DNA of 64,000 nucleotides, from positions 1,323,310-1,387,309 of the forward strand of contig CAXHWN010002588.1 of NCBI GenBank assembly GCA_964020975.1. The letters are read 5' to 3'. The DNA comes from Hermodice carunculata (Eukaryota > Annelida > Polychaeta > Eunicida > Amphinomidae). This document shows, one piece after another, positions 36,130-50,421 of this stretch. Both the position numbers and the translations under genes were made by a program. A model generated the notes under the pieces. It saw nothing but the letters and a program-made list of their open reading frames with translations, was not told the DNA's origin and did no database searches. Numbering within the stretch: the stretch's first letter is position 1; every line of letters starts with the position of its first letter.

Positions 36130-36995
36130 TTACATGTAGAAACTCCAAACTTGGCACAATTATACTTCTATAGATGAAGTCTGGCCTTTTTATAATGAGA
36201 GGTCATGCTTTTCAAAATTATGCACATGAGGGCTAATTAAAGTCTTAAATCTTCAATATCTTACATACTATGTAGATGTGGTTCTGAGTGTATGGGAGTT
36301 CGATCATAGCAACTAAAAAGTCATCTCAAATGTCAAGGTCATATCAAGGTCAAAGGTCAATTTTAGGCCAAAATGTCATTTTGAGGTCAAGGTTCACTTT
36401 AGGCAGAGGTCATCTCAAGGTCAAAGGTCATTTCAAGGTCAAAGGCCACTTTCGATGGTGGCTTTTTCTAGTCATAACTTGGTCAATTTTTATCCACTTT
36501 TGATCATGTTGGGCTCAAATTGTAGCTATTGTACCACTGCAAATTTTTGAACCAACATGTGACCTCTTAAGGTCAAAGGTCAAGGTCACTTGGACCTTTG
36601 AAATTTTCATCCAGTCATAAATTGGCCAATTTCCATCCAATTCTAATCATGTTGGACTCAGGATGTAGGTATTGCAACACTGCACATTTTTTAAAGAACG
36701 TGTAACCTCAAAAGGGCAAAGGTCAAGGTCATTTTGCCCTTTGAAAGTTTCATCTTGCCATAACTTGGTCAATTTTCATCCAATTTTGTTCATGTTGGGC
36801 TTAAATGGTGGGTATTATAACGCTGTGCAATTTACATGTGACCTGTTAAGGTCAAAGGTCAAAGTCATTTGGACTTTGAAAGTTGCATCCAGCCATAAGC
36901 TTAATGTCATGTGAAGTACCAAAGGATAAAAGTTGAAGCATTTAATATTTATAACTTTTATTGGCACACAGACAGATTTGCTTTGAAGCAAATCT
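36130..36995 (+). repeat. dispersed repeat with ~145-bp internal tandem units
   Basis: Three related units begin with 'cataacttggtcaattt'-like words at about 36,472, 36,617 and 36,760, with a partial one at 36,893. The element ends near 36,995 with a small palindrome 'gatttgctttgaagcaaatc', also seen at 26,075. Such GGTCAAAGGTCA-rich non-coding repeats are common in marine invertebrate genomes. No coding content. Confidence 0.65.
36347..36861 (+). promoter_or_regulatory. array of DR1 nuclear-receptor half-site pairs
   Basis: AGGTCAAAGGTCA, the perfect DR1 response element for RXR/HNF4/COUP-TF-type receptors, occurs at 36,347, 36,418, 36,570 and 36,849. One-base variants occur at 36,436 and about 36,714. 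The sites ride on the internal tandem units of the repeat. Binding in the host is not shown. Confidence 0.45.
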
Positions 36996-37029
36996 TCTTT
37001 AGTAGTTATGTGGGTTGTCTTTGCTGAAC

Positions 37030-37330
37030 ATTTACCTTAGACAAGGAGCCCCTACTCAGAGAGACATGTACAGGTATAGGCTCCGAAAACGTTCTGAGTA
37101 GTTACCCACTGAAGACCCTTTAATTTATTTGGGCTAATACTGCCTATGTCAAAATTCTACAGAAGAACGAGTGCAATACTGACAATACTACTTCAATATG
37201 TATACAGGTTAGACAGTGACAGGTTAGCTTATGGAGAGTCTATGGAGAGTAAAGAGTTCGTACTGGGGAATGGGTACCGGTAATGACAACTAGAAAGCGG
37301 TTCTGGACAAAAAGACACAAATGCAAAGCA
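37030..37330 (-). repeat. dispersed repeat R3, copy 1 (unoccupied)
   Basis: The reverse complement matches 52,650-52,849 plus 53,856-53,945, and 56,805-57,040. The target word ATAAATTAA is present once (37,120-37,128 on the minus strand), so this copy lacks the 1-kb insert seen at 52.85 kb. Confidence 0.8.
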
Positions 37331-37394
37331 GCGTTCTTGTCTCCAAGGTGTTACATTCACGCAGCTGGGTGTATAACCTGCCTTTTTGGCTGGT

Positions 37395-37519
37395 TTGGCA
37401 AGTAGCACGTTGTGCTTACGTAGGGTGGTGTGCAGTTTGCTATGCTCACCTAGCAGGGCATGTGGCATGCTATGCTCGCCTAATGAGTCATGCAGAGTTT
37501 GCATACCTAGGGTGGCATG
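37395..37519. repeat. 30-bp minisatellite, left block
   Basis: About four imperfect 30-base units such as 'tgctcacctagcagggcatg' plus ten bases. The last unit is cut by the 3' end of the LINE. Related units resume at 42,723. Confidence 0.75.
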
Positions 37520-37766
37520 TATATAAACTTTATTGACTGCACCATAAAAAACAGAATATATGGAATTTTGTCACATACACGTATAAAGGAAATACAAATA
37601 CAGCAAAGTACACACAAATACAAAGTGATACATAGCACAACAGTTACAAAATCATCGAAGAAAAAAAAGCAACAACACAATTATACATCATAACATGTAC
37701 ACATGAAATGTCGACATAGACATACCAGATATATGATAATCATAATAATGCCGGGTGGGAGGAGAA

Positions 37767-40700
37767 GTATCACAAGGAGTTTCCTCTAATTTCTATACAA
37801 GATTTTAAAAAGGGTTTTAATTTCGAAATTAATTCTGTGTCTTGTGATATCATAATAAATTTGAATTTCTCAGAGTCTGAATTTTTATCAAAAATCAACG
37901 AAAATATCTTTTAATGAGTGGAATAGAATTAACCTGGGTGAGCAGAATAATTGACAATTTATTAAGAAGTGGATTTCGTCCTCTAGAGTATTACATACGT
38001 TAGAGATTCTTTCTTCCAAAGGTAATTTTGTAGGTCTTTTCTGTCTTCCCTTTTCAATTGCTAAATTATGGGCACTTATACGCAACCTTGTAAAAAATTT
38101 CCTGACTTCAAAGTCCTTTATGATTTGTAAACAGTTTTCAAATTTAAGTTCATCTTTAAAAAGGAAATAAGTTCTTATTTTTTTATCTTGTGTATTGTTA
38201 ATGTTCATTTCAGAATTCCATTGGCTACGAAACTTATCACTTAGTGGTTTTCTAATTTCGCTATCTGGAAAATAGTTATTTTTGTTTCCACAATTATCCC
38301 AAAGTTGTTGTAAATTTATAGAATCGAGGGTGTCCTTAATAGTGTGTAACTAAGAGTTCTTACCCTCCGAGAGAAGCACGACATTGCAAAGGTATGAATC
38401 ATACAATAGACTATCCTGTGCAAGATTAACAATTCTGAACCAGTTTTAGACAATCAGACAAGCCTTAAAATCTTCAGTGATATGGGTGCTTGGCCTAGCT
38501 GTCCAAGCACTGCTACATTTGATGACTTTCGGTGTACACCTAGATAATATTTTAGAAATCCAATATATATTTTCTCAAACTCGGGTTTAAAATATCCAGA
38601 TAATCCATCGCTAAATATACATTTTGAAGGCTGAACTAGATATGAACCCCATATTTCACAAGCATATGTAAAGATTGGCATAATAACTTTTTGAAATAGA
38701 CTGATATAAAATTTCCAACTTACTGCTTCAATAAAAAATAATCTTCTGAGTCTTCCAAGAGCTTTATTAGCTTTATCACACAAACTTTTAATTGCGCCCT
38801 GAAAAGAACCATTGGCTGAAATTTCAATTCCTAAATAGACATATTTCTGGACGCATTCGAAAATTTCAATCCCTTTTGTAAAGATTTTTTTTATAGTTTT
38901 TCGCTTTCATTGAAGATCACGACTTTTGAATTTTTGATATTAATCTCTAATTGTCACTCTAAACAATACATATGAACCTTATCTAAACATGTTTGCAAAC
39001 CTTTTTCTGAACCAGATAATAAGATCAAGTCGTCTGCATATAGTAAGCAATTAATTTTCTTATTGTATAATAATACAGGATCACACTTATCATCAAATCT
39101 AGAGGGTAAATCATTTATAAAGGCGTTAAACAAAGTTGGGCTCAACACACAACCCTGTTTAACGCCTCTATTAATGAAGATTTCATCAGACAGACCAGCT
39201 TCGTGTTTAATTTGTACTACAGAATTATAATACATGTCTTTTAAAATTTCAAAAATGTTACTTTGGATACCGCATGTATTAAGTTTATAAAAGAGGCCAT
39301 CGTGCCATACTGTATCGAACGCCTTTCTAAAGTCTATAAAACATGAATATAAAAAATTGCCTTTACACAACATTTTAGTATTTTTGTCAATTAGGGTGCT
39401 TAACAGAAATATATGGTCGCTGGTTCTACGATATTTAGTGAAACCAATTTGGAACTCATTATTCTAATTATTGTCTGTCAGGTAGAATACGATACGTTTA
39501 TTTAAAATGGAACAAAATAATTTTGAAACACAACTACTTATAGAGATCCACCTGTAATTATTGGGATCGGTTGTAGAACCAGATTTGTGTGTGAATGTTA
39601 TCAAACTCTTTTTCCAGAGATCTGGAAAGCAACCGGATGTGAAAATTCCATTAAACACTTTTATCAGAGCCGTGTTCAAGTTCCCAAAACTTACTTTCAA
39701 CATTTCATTCAAAATCATATCCTTTCCTGGAGACTTCTTGTTTTTGAGATTAAAAATTCCTTGACTTATTTCTAACTCACTGATTTTCTCATTCAAAACC
39801 AAGTTCAGAGCCATTTGGTCTCCAGACAATTTTCCAGGTATACCATCCACTTTAGGGAGAGGTTGCATTTTAGATTTCTTTGATAACACATTTGACACAT
39901 AAGAGAACCATTGTGCCGGGTCAACATTTGTGCCTTTTTTCTTTTTTCTGGAAGTAACGTCCTCCAGTTCCTTGCTTAAATCCCAATGGTTTTGGGGGTC
40001 TTTTTCCCAAACATTATTATTTAATGAGTTAAAAATCTTAAGTTTAAATTCCTTTCCCTTTCTCTTTCCGAGTGACCGAAACTTCCTTCTAGTTGCTAAG
40101 TAAGTTTGACGTAAGCAAGTAGTTATGTGGATCTTTTGACAATTGTTTTGACAGGCGCTTTATGCTGTTGTATAGATCATAACACATTTTGTCAGCCAAC
40201 TAAGGTATTTTTTTCTGTTTTTCATGCCTACATGATTTGGATACCAAGGAAATTTTGCAGCTTTATAATTATATAATATTGTTAAAATCGGAAATCAGTT
40301 TGTTTATACCATCTCTGTTTTGTATATCATACTCAGTTTGGATAAAGGTATCAATGTCAGTTTTACATGAGGATTCTATAGCCCTGTTGAATAACATTGA
40401 GCTCGTGGTATTTCCAAAGAAAACGGTCTGGAGGGGGTTTTAGACGGCTATTGTCCCATTCTTCCGTGTATTCGTGATTCGACGAAGTGAAAGGCCAAAT
40501 GACACGCTACAATGATCTGACATCCAGTTAAGGTCATGTACGGACATAGTAGTAATTAATGGGCATAACAGCTGATCAACGATTACATAATCGATGCATG
40601 TAGGATATCGAGCATTGTACATTTTCCAGTTAGATTTCCAATTTTACGTCCATTAAGTATCCTTAATCCATTACCTTCACATAAATTAATTAACAGTTTT

Positions 40701-41331
40701 CCATGTCCATCTACTCTACGATGGTCCACATTTGTTCTCTTAAAAGACATATCAAACTGCATATCATCTGCTTGGGGTATGAGATTAAGATCAGCTCTAT
40801 CATGTGTAACGAAATCGTCTTTACTACCTGTGGCGGCATTAAAGTCACCCATTAAAATACACCTACCACCTATAGAATTATATTTACATATATCAGCTGT
40901 TAATCTTTCACACACATCAACATCACTTGTATACATTGAGTTGGCTGGTGAGACATACACGGTAGCTATGAATACATCATCATCAATGCCAAAAAATTGT
41001 TTCTTCAATTTAATCCATACAATTTCTGGGTTTACTATGGGGAGAAAATCGATCCCCTTTTCATGCTTTTTCTCACATAAACTGCTATACCACCCGGGTT
41101 TTTGGTCGCGTTTCGCGATCTTTGTCTGACACTCTTATGTACTAAATATCCTGCTATATTTAAATCTGAGTCCTGATTACAGTGGGTTTCTGTGAGCCCT
41201 ATTATATCATAATTATTCAAAAATTTAATGAAATCAGGGTCGTCGAATTTATTTACAGATTAACCACAGGCGACCTGTCTGTGACCATGTATATTCCATG
41301 ACAGTATTTTCAATTTGAATTACATGAGTTA
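37767..41331 (-). pseudogene. LINE ORF2: APE endonuclease and reverse transcriptase
   Basis: The endonuclease starts with LKILSWNIHG and has IGLTETHC, MGDFNAATG and WMSDHCSVSF, the Mg-binding and catalytic blocks of the APE fold. The reverse transcriptase follows with SPGKDMI, PNNYRWISISS, the first catalytic Asp in SCFIDFRKAFDTVWHD, GVKQGCVLSPTLFNAFINDL and LLYADDLILLS. The C-terminal part has RLRISAHNLAIEKGRQ and CNTLEDEIHFLINC, a typical Cys/His tail. Coding blocks lie in different frames: about 41,220-41,035; 41,008-40,583; 40,622-40,440; 39,898-38,954 with a stop near 39,430; 38,783-38,454; and 38,208-37,888. This gives at least five frameshifts. The key catalytic residues are still readable, so decay is moderate. 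Confidence 0.85.
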
Positions 41332-41389
41332 TTATTATTTACAATATATACATTAATAGCGCTGTCCAGTTTAGGCCCTAGATTATTAC

Positions 41390-42720
41390 CTCAGTAACGT
41401 CTAAACCACTTTGATCTGCTGCCCCTGTTTTGACCCTGCCTGTTTTGGTCCTGCCTGTTCGGGCGTAACTCGGGGTTGTATGCATATTTTATATTGGCAC
41501 CTAGTAGACGTGTTCCTTGTTCATTTGGGTGTATTTTGTGTCTGTATAACTGGGCTCGTGGTGTATTATTTCCTTTGTTTATGAAGCTAGCATAATAGAA
41601 GACATTCATTTTTAACTGCGATCCTGTTCACTTCCTGTGTTGCCGGGGCAACAGACTGATGCTTCCACCATGATCAGGGCAGATTTGTACCATATACTAC
41701 ATAAACATCCACAAATAGCACCTTTTCAACCAAAAGAGAGCCCATTTCTAATCAATTTATGTATCCTTTATGTTTCAAATATATGTTAATACATTTTCTT
41801 AAGATTATTCTGTGTTTGTGTTGTTTATTTTATTGAGAAAGTACTTTTAACCATGCTAAATACATGGATCTGCCCTGATGCAGGTGGCTCCCTCTTTTGC
41901 TCAATAGGTGTTACAGTAGGACCGCATTTAAATATGAATGCATCCTATTATCACTTATAATGATCCCATCCTTTGCTTTTGTTTTCAGCCTTATCAGGGG
42001 CATTGTGGCTGGCAGTTTCAGATCCAGTTCCTCATTATCCCTGTATGGTATTCCTGTTGACAATATTACTTGCTGGGCCAAGCCAGAATCCTTGATGTCA
42101 TCAGCCAGATTAACCAAGTCTTGGGATACCTGCTCAGTTTCTTTGTTTTTTAAGTCGTTCGTGATAAGATGCAGGACAGCTGTGTCATACGTATCTTTCT
42201 CACTTTCATTAATTTCCCTAGCCTGCTGGATTGTTTAAGCAGTGATTTTTGTTACTCGAGCATCTGTCACAAGTTTTTCTGGGTTCACAAGGTCTATATG
42301 TGAGCTTACTATAAGAAGTAACTTATTTTCTTTTTCTTTATCTTTTTCAGTATTACTGTTATTGTCGCTGGAGGCTCTTTCAGTCTTGTTTTGTTTTGCA
42401 ACTACAGTGGACCACGATTTGGCGCCAATGTCTATACCTTGAGCTTGTAACTGCCGTTGTAATGTCTGCTCTTTCGCCGCTATTACCTCATCTTTCAACG
42501 ACGAGATGGTATCCTGAAGGCTCTTTATCTCTCCGTCTTTTTTCTCGTACTCTGTAGTTTATTCAACTCTCCTTCCAGTGAAGTCCGGACTAGTTGCCGT
42601 GTCTGAACTTCCTAGTTCTGAGTGTAATGCTGCTATCATTGCTGCATAGCTGGACTCTTGACATTCAACGGAATACTTCGGTGTCTTTTCGTTTTTATTT
42701 GACTTTTCAGGTATAGATGT
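41390..42720 (-). pseudogene. LINE ORF1 with SGNH esterase domain
   Basis: From its 5' end this encodes a polar start (near SIPEKSNKNEKTPKYS), a likely coiled coil (ISSLKDEVIAAKEQTLQRQL), then an SGNH/GDSL esterase-like domain. That domain shows LLLIVSSHIDLVNPEKL (block I, normally GSSH/GDS), VLHLITNDL (block III with the Asn-Asp pair) and a C-terminal IHPNEQGTRLLGANI carrying the His block. Esterase-type ORF1 proteins are known from CR1- and L2-like LINEs and may act on membranes or lipids. A stop near 42,233 (after VTKITA), another near 41,908 and the MITE at 41,665-41,887 interrupt it. The last segment is in another frame and ends in an Arg/Gln/Asn-rich tail. Confidence 0.7.
41665..41887. 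mobile_element. 223-bp MITE inside LINE ORF1
   Basis: Terminal inverted repeats CCACCATGATCAGGGCAGAT and its partner ATCTGCCCTGATGCAGGTGG flank an AT-rich core. It separates the esterase part of ORF1 from its C-terminal segment, so it inserted after the LINE. No coding capacity. The target duplication was not resolved. Confidence 0.7.
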
Positions 42721-42722
42721 TT

Positions 42723-42850
42723 GTGGAGTGCCCATGCTCACCCAGTGTGGCATGACACATGATATGCCCATGTAGTTGGGCATGCAATATGCTAGAGTAG
42801 GGTGCGGTGTGCCATGCTCACCTAACTGGGCGTGAGGCATGCTGCACATT
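42723..42850. repeat. 30-bp minisatellite, right block
   Basis: About four imperfect units with 'catgctcacctaactgggc'-like words, related to the block at 37,395-37,519, immediately beyond the LINE 5' end. Confidence 0.7.
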
Positions 42851-43340
42851 GTATAGAGCACAGTCTATGGGAGGTCTCTTTCTGGGGAGCTGTCAGCGTC
42901 GTTAGCAGCCAGCTCTCTGCCTTCTCATGTGTGGAACTAATAATCACACTCAATGTGTTACAGAGAAGAACACTAGCCACTTGAACGGACTCAACCAATA
43001 TATTCACCAATATATTCACTACAATGACTCTGAACTTTCAATGATATCCAATTGATCTAACACTGCTGGCAGCTGACGAGATTCTTACCTAACACATGTG
43101 GAGCTGGTGAACCTGGAATTATTTATTGCAAAGTTTAATGAATTGAACAAATTGCTGCTTCTAAACACATATGTTGCCTGATGATAGTGGATATTATGGA
43201 AATAGGGGTGCTCCAAGGAGCTTTATATACTGAATTTTAACAGGACGCATTGGTGTGGTTGACAATGCAACTACCTACCATACTGCGATTTTTTTTTAAG
43301 TCTCTTGCTTTATTTTCAATTACACTAGTGTACTGACATT
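42851..43340. other. non-coding stretch
   Basis: Nothing recognised. Confidence 0.4.
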
Positions 43341-43344
43341 TGAA

Positions 43345-44281
43345 TATAACTATGGGTCCAATGAAAGACAAAGATAGTCAAGCTGTAGAGAGACAGTCTT
43401 CGGCAGCCAGTGCAGATAATGGGGTTACTCCATAAATTGGGGCAGAAGATAAAATTACACAATTGAGGCAATAGTATAAATTGCACAGCCAGCTGCTACT
43501 GAGGCTTGAAAAAGGGCAGACCAGTCTGATAAAATGGCTGCAGGGTTCAAGAGAAAAATGGATGAGGCTATGTTTACAGCAGTAGATGCACAGATGAAGG
43601 ATATGGAGACCAGACTAATATCAAGAAGCCAAGGCACTATCGGTGGGCAATCACAAACATACAAGGCAGCATCCAGCTCAAATCCTAGATTCCAACCATT
43701 TGAACCAGCATTTACCTCTTTCAGGCCTCGGCACAATAGACCAAGAGATGCAGTTCTGGAGGTTAAATATAGATGGAGTGCACCATCATCTCCGGAAATA
43801 CCTCCACATACTCCAAATATGGATTTGTTCACAGCGCCTCACAAGTTTTCACGATTGAGGGATACCCAGCCTCAAGAAACATCTCTGCCTATTCAAAGGG
43901 TGGATTTATTCACTACACCCCCAAGATCTTCAGTAAGAAGGGATGGTACCAGGCAACAATATGATATTCCTCTGTCAAGTCAAATTTTTTTATGATGATT
44001 AGACATCATGTAATGGATTAATGAAACCTCTTCAGTCATTAGCAGAGGGATGCAATTGGTAAACACAAGAAAGACTGCTTTGCTTGACAAGTAGTTTAAG
44101 AGCAGATACAGCAGATTATGCTTTCAGTCAGTTGGCTGGTGAAACAATGCAGTCTTATGACATCTTGGTGCGGTCTTTGGAAAACAGATTTCACGAAAAG
44201 CACACCATTAGCTCCTATTTGGCAATGCTGGACAGCAGGGAGTTGGGATCAAAGGAACCACTAGCATATCTGAACACATAA
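43345..44281 (+). mobile_element. Ty3/gypsy gag fragment, fossil
   Basis: Coding-like sequence on the plus strand with a Pro/Arg/Ser-rich first part (43,534-43,995) and a capsid-like second part, seen as SLRADTADYAFSQL, SYDILVRSLENRF and KEPLAYLNT. The helix pattern matches gypsy-type gag capsid domains. No protease, reverse transcriptase or terminal repeats are seen around it, so only a gag piece remains. It is broken, with several breaks, and unrelated in sequence to the Gmr1-like fossil at 30 kb. Confidence 0.65.
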
Positions 44282-46091
44282 CATACATCAAGAGGTTGGT
44301 GATTAAGGTGGCGGAGCCGCGGGCTACAATCCCGAGGCTTTGATGTTGCATAGATGAAATATGTTTCACATTTTCCCCACAAAAACGCACATTATATTTA
44401 TTGTATAGAAACATAGAGTTTTTATAAACACGTTTCATATCGATGTGAATAATTTAAGGATTTTATGATCCAGTTTACAAGAGGGTATCATAATACACTT
44501 TTGTCTGCATTTCTTAAAAAATAGTCGATGGAACAGTGTTTTACATATGCAAAATAAAAGTATAGACCAATATGCAGGAATCGTGTTTTTTGTTTACAAA
44601 TAAAATACATAATTACAGAATAATCGAATTCTTTGATCATCATTCTAAACGTCAACAATTGATTTATTTTATGAGCTACCGAAGTCTCGGAAGGAGGCAT
44701 CTGACGGGGGAAAAAAAACAAACAAACAAACAAAAAAAAAACAAAACAAAAAAAAAATATTCTGAGAAATCGGCATTGAAAGATTTGAGGCCCTTTTTGC
44801 CCACATTGAAGGCCGTAATGACAATATTGGTCTCCAACCCTGGTCAGTTTTGGTTGCAATTCTTCGAACCCCTGTCAATCGACAAATATGATGTATAGAT
44901 TCCAACATACAATAATATTTATTGGCTTAAAAGGCAGTTATTTACCCAAATGACATCAAGGGCAGCAATACTGCAAGACTGTCACTGTGGTTTCACACGC
45001 GACGGCGACAGCTTCAAAAGGGACTGGAAAGCGGATTAGTCACGTGACCCGGAGGTGCCATCACCTTGATAGTGCAAAATACAATGACTGTAGAGCAGGC
45101 CTGTTGGCCCAGGCTCCAGCAGGAGACAAAATCCCCATCCCCAAAAACAAAAACAAAAAACAAAAAAAAAACAAAAAAAAACAAAAAAAACAAAAAAAAA
45201 ATAAGAATAAAAAAAAAAAATAATAAAACAAAACAAAACAAAAAAAAAATGCAGCACATGTATATTTGATATTAAGAGCAACTTAACAAACCTAAATCTG
45301 TAAGCTCGTGTACCGTTTGAACACCATCAAGTCCGATTTTCTAAGAGCAAACTCCTTTTCCGTACCATTCACTGAATGTTGGATCCTTGTGTACACCGTG
45401 TGCAAGGCAAAGTTCATTCACTACCAACTTCTTGCTATTGTATTCAAAATCTCACTTTATCGGTAAGTCGTCCTGTATCTCAAATTTTAACGATTTGCAA
45501 ACCGGTAGCTTCCCACAAGTTTTAGAGTACATCAACTAAGTGAGTCAACAATTTCCACAAACCTACTAAACTGCAACTAAAAGAATATTTTACATATTCA
45601 TAGATATAACTTTTGTATTTTAATTGTTACTCTCCCTACATAACATAAGAAAAGAACCAAAAGTTAAATAAGGACACAAACAAATATTTTCACAACTATT
45701 GACTTTCATTTTGTTATTATGACTCTAAAAATATTGGTATCTATTATGCTATACACATATATTGGTATTGCAACTGAGCAAAACTAGGGTGTTGCGGGTT
45801 AGGTTCTGGTGAATTCTGTTTAGTGTTACCATCTGGAAACACTGAAAGGACGTGAGAAGCTTCCCACAATGATATTGTCATATTTGGTCATTTATGGTAT
45901 ATCCATTCCATTTTTGTCAATTAAAACATTTATTAGGTCCCAAAATGACAAGACTTGCGCACTGAAGCATTTTCTTTTCTTTGTGTGTGCTTTTTACTTC
46001 TTTTGCCTATTTTCTCTTCCTTTCGGTCTTTAGGCAGACCTGTTTCCGCGATGCAGAGAGGTACTGTGGGTGGGAATATACCATCAAAGAA
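44282..46091. other. non-coding stretch with A-rich tracts
   Basis: (AAAC)n-type tracts at 44,708-44,757 and 45,139-45,249. The second follows a GC-richer block (44,990-45,135) and could be the tail of a SINE-like retroposon, but no tRNA-like promoter boxes are evident. Nothing else recognised. Confidence 0.4.
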
Positions 46092-46398
46092 TGAATGCGA
46101 AAAGATAAATAAGCTGCGATGACACGAAAATACGACTACGAAAATAAGACACAATTAATGTCGTATTGTCGCACTTTCGCAGTTGTGTTTTCTTCTTTTC
46201 TTCTTTTCGCATTCATTATCTGTTCAAAATACAATGACGAAAATGCGACAATAAGGAAATACAACTGCGTAGATACGAAAACATAACTGCGTTTTCGCAA
46301 AATTTGTGTCGTACTTTCGCATTTTCGCCCTCGTGTTTTCTAGTTTTCGCGTTCGTAGTTTCTTGCTTTTGCGTTTTGTTTTGTCGTATCTTTTATAG
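46092..46398. repeat. double foldback of reiterated CGAAAA-type words
   Basis: Purine-rich runs of 'atacgac', 'tacgaaaa' and 'gcgacaat' words alternate with their reverse complements in four blocks. The first hairpin is bounded by GAATGCGAAAAG (46,091) and CTTTTCGCATTC (46,214), and a second one follows to about 46,398. It looks like a foldback element with low-complexity arms. No coding content and no target duplication resolved. Confidence 0.6.
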
Positions 46399-47414
46399 AA
46401 ATATTTGATAGCACTATTATGCCACCATGAGAATCTCATGGTGCAGGCTAGATGCAACACTGCACCATTTGAGGCTGCTTGAGGTAGAGTCGGTTGCAAT
46501 TAATTTAAGGAACTGGCTTCTAACTATAGTGTCAGTTTTAAACGCGTGCATTTGAGGTAACCTACGTGATTTCCTATTGAAATTTTGCAACTTAAATCAA
46601 CACTGAAACTACGGTATATGTATTGAGTCCACTGATATCAGGATATATCACTTAAATAATCAGAGTGTGGTACAAATTCAATATGTAACGTTCAAAGTGG
46701 CCTTTAAGTGGCCCAAGGGGTCATTTTGGACGTTCAAACTAACCCCCATAATTTGACGGGCACTGACAAAAATTATCACTTGCCTAGCAAAATATGAAAC
46801 AAACTTTTAGTGATAAATACAAAAAAACAAAACTTACTTTAAATGTCAATTTACATTTTACACTTGAGGATTCTTTAAATTTGGCGTGGGACCAGGATCT
46901 TTAGAGCATCAACAAGAGGATATTATAAATAACACCTGTAAGACCTATGATAAAACCTGACAGGCCTATTAAAACACCTGCAAATATTATGTATAAGATA
47001 CTTTTATATCAAACAATCTTGAATGGTTGTCATCATATTCTGGTCAATACGAACCCATTCATACTGACCGGTAAAGTCACTGTCCAACTCAACATCAGGG
47101 TGGGTGTATGCCTCGGACATTTGTATATAATACCCTATTTTAATCCTAGACCAGATGTAAAAAGGTACCCTTTTTTAATCCTGCATTGCTGCAATGGTAC
47201 CTGTAATGTGTTGAAATGAGTGCTGCATTGGTGCATCCTAATTGTCCCCCCTATCCTAATCCAGCTGTGTACATTTTGGTGGGCTTTTTTTAATCCTGGG
47301 AGTAATGAAAACAGGGCATTTCCCGCGGCACATACCCAGTACAATCCTAAATGGGCGTAAGAACCTCAATGCTGAGCCCAAATCAAGTGCTGCACCCGCA
47401 CGGCCGCAGGCCCC
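46399..47414. other. non-coding stretch
   Basis: No gene recognised. The word 'ttttaatcct' occurs three times between 47,130 and 47,300. Confidence 0.4.
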
Positions 47415-47423
47415 CTGCAAACC

Positions 47424-47540
47424 GGGTCCGTCTAATTACCGAAAGCAACAGAAAGCTACCGAAGACAACCGAAATGAAGCAAAATTGACCGAAAGCAACA
47501 GAAAGCGACCGAAAGCAAGCTATTTTTAGATACACATACT
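47424..47540 (+). repeat. left arm of the 4.8-kb foldback element
   Basis: Eight or nine imperfect 10-bp units (CCGAAAGCAA, CAGAAAGCTA and similar), then 'agctatttttagata'. Confidence 0.85.
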
Positions 47541-50017
<2,477 letters not shown>

Positions 50018-50103
<86 letters not shown>

Positions 50104-50136
50104 GACAACAAAAACAACAACAATAATAATGATGAC

Positions 50137-50211
<75 letters not shown>

Positions 50212-50218
50212 AATAATA
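50018..50218. repeat. (AAT)n-(GAT)n compound trinucleotide array
   Basis: About 84 bases of AAT, a short AAC/AAT mix, then about 80 bases of GAT ending again in AAT. Poly-Ile, poly-Met and poly-Ser/Leu frames are artefacts. Confidence 0.95.
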
Positions 50219-50421
50219 ATGGATAGATTTGATTCCAGAAGGATAACATTCATGCTCCTAGATAGAATTGTGGGCTGGTGATGTCTGTGCGGTCATCTTT
50301 TTTTCTGTGTTTCATCTAGACAGGATAACTTTAATGCTCCTGGATAGATTTGATTCCAGTAGGATAACATTTATGCTCCTAGATAGATTTGTGGGCTGGT
50401 GATGTCTGTATGGTCATCAGA
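50219..50421 (+). repeat. tandem duplication of ~80 bp
   Basis: 'ggatagatttgattccag' through 'gggctggtgatgtctgt' occurs at 50,220-50,290 and again at 50,341-50,412, about 90 percent identical, with a third partial word at 50,321. Confidence 0.75.

Larger units (their letters stand above)
37520..42720 (-). mobile_element. near full-length LINE (APE-type, Jockey/CR1-like superfamily)
   Basis: A 5.2-kb non-LTR retrotransposon on the minus strand. It has an esterase-type ORF1 (41,390-42,720) and an endonuclease plus reverse transcriptase ORF2 (37,767-41,331). A 3' untranslated region ends with an AATAAA signal next to TATATA at 37,520. It transposed by target-primed reverse transcription. At least five frame changes and several stops show that it is dead, and a small MITE has inserted into ORF1. 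Both ends abut blocks of one 30-bp minisatellite, so the insertion target was probably that array. The exact clade is unresolved: ORF1 type suggests CR1/L2-like, and the ORF2 tail is also seen in other Jockey-superfamily lineages. Confidence 0.8.

Noticed and set aside
37395-37519. Regularly spaced repeats considered as a CRISPR-like array
   Set aside because: Units are contiguous with no unique spacers and are imperfect. This is a minisatellite in a eukaryotic genome.
44940-45250. Possible SINE with an A-rich tail
   Set aside because: No convincing A and B box promoter, no second copy in the window and no target duplication seen.
47305-47529. Frame with a repeated polar segment that looked like a short repeat protein
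   Set aside because: The repeats are the 10-bp arm units of the 4.8-kb foldback element, not a protein repeat.
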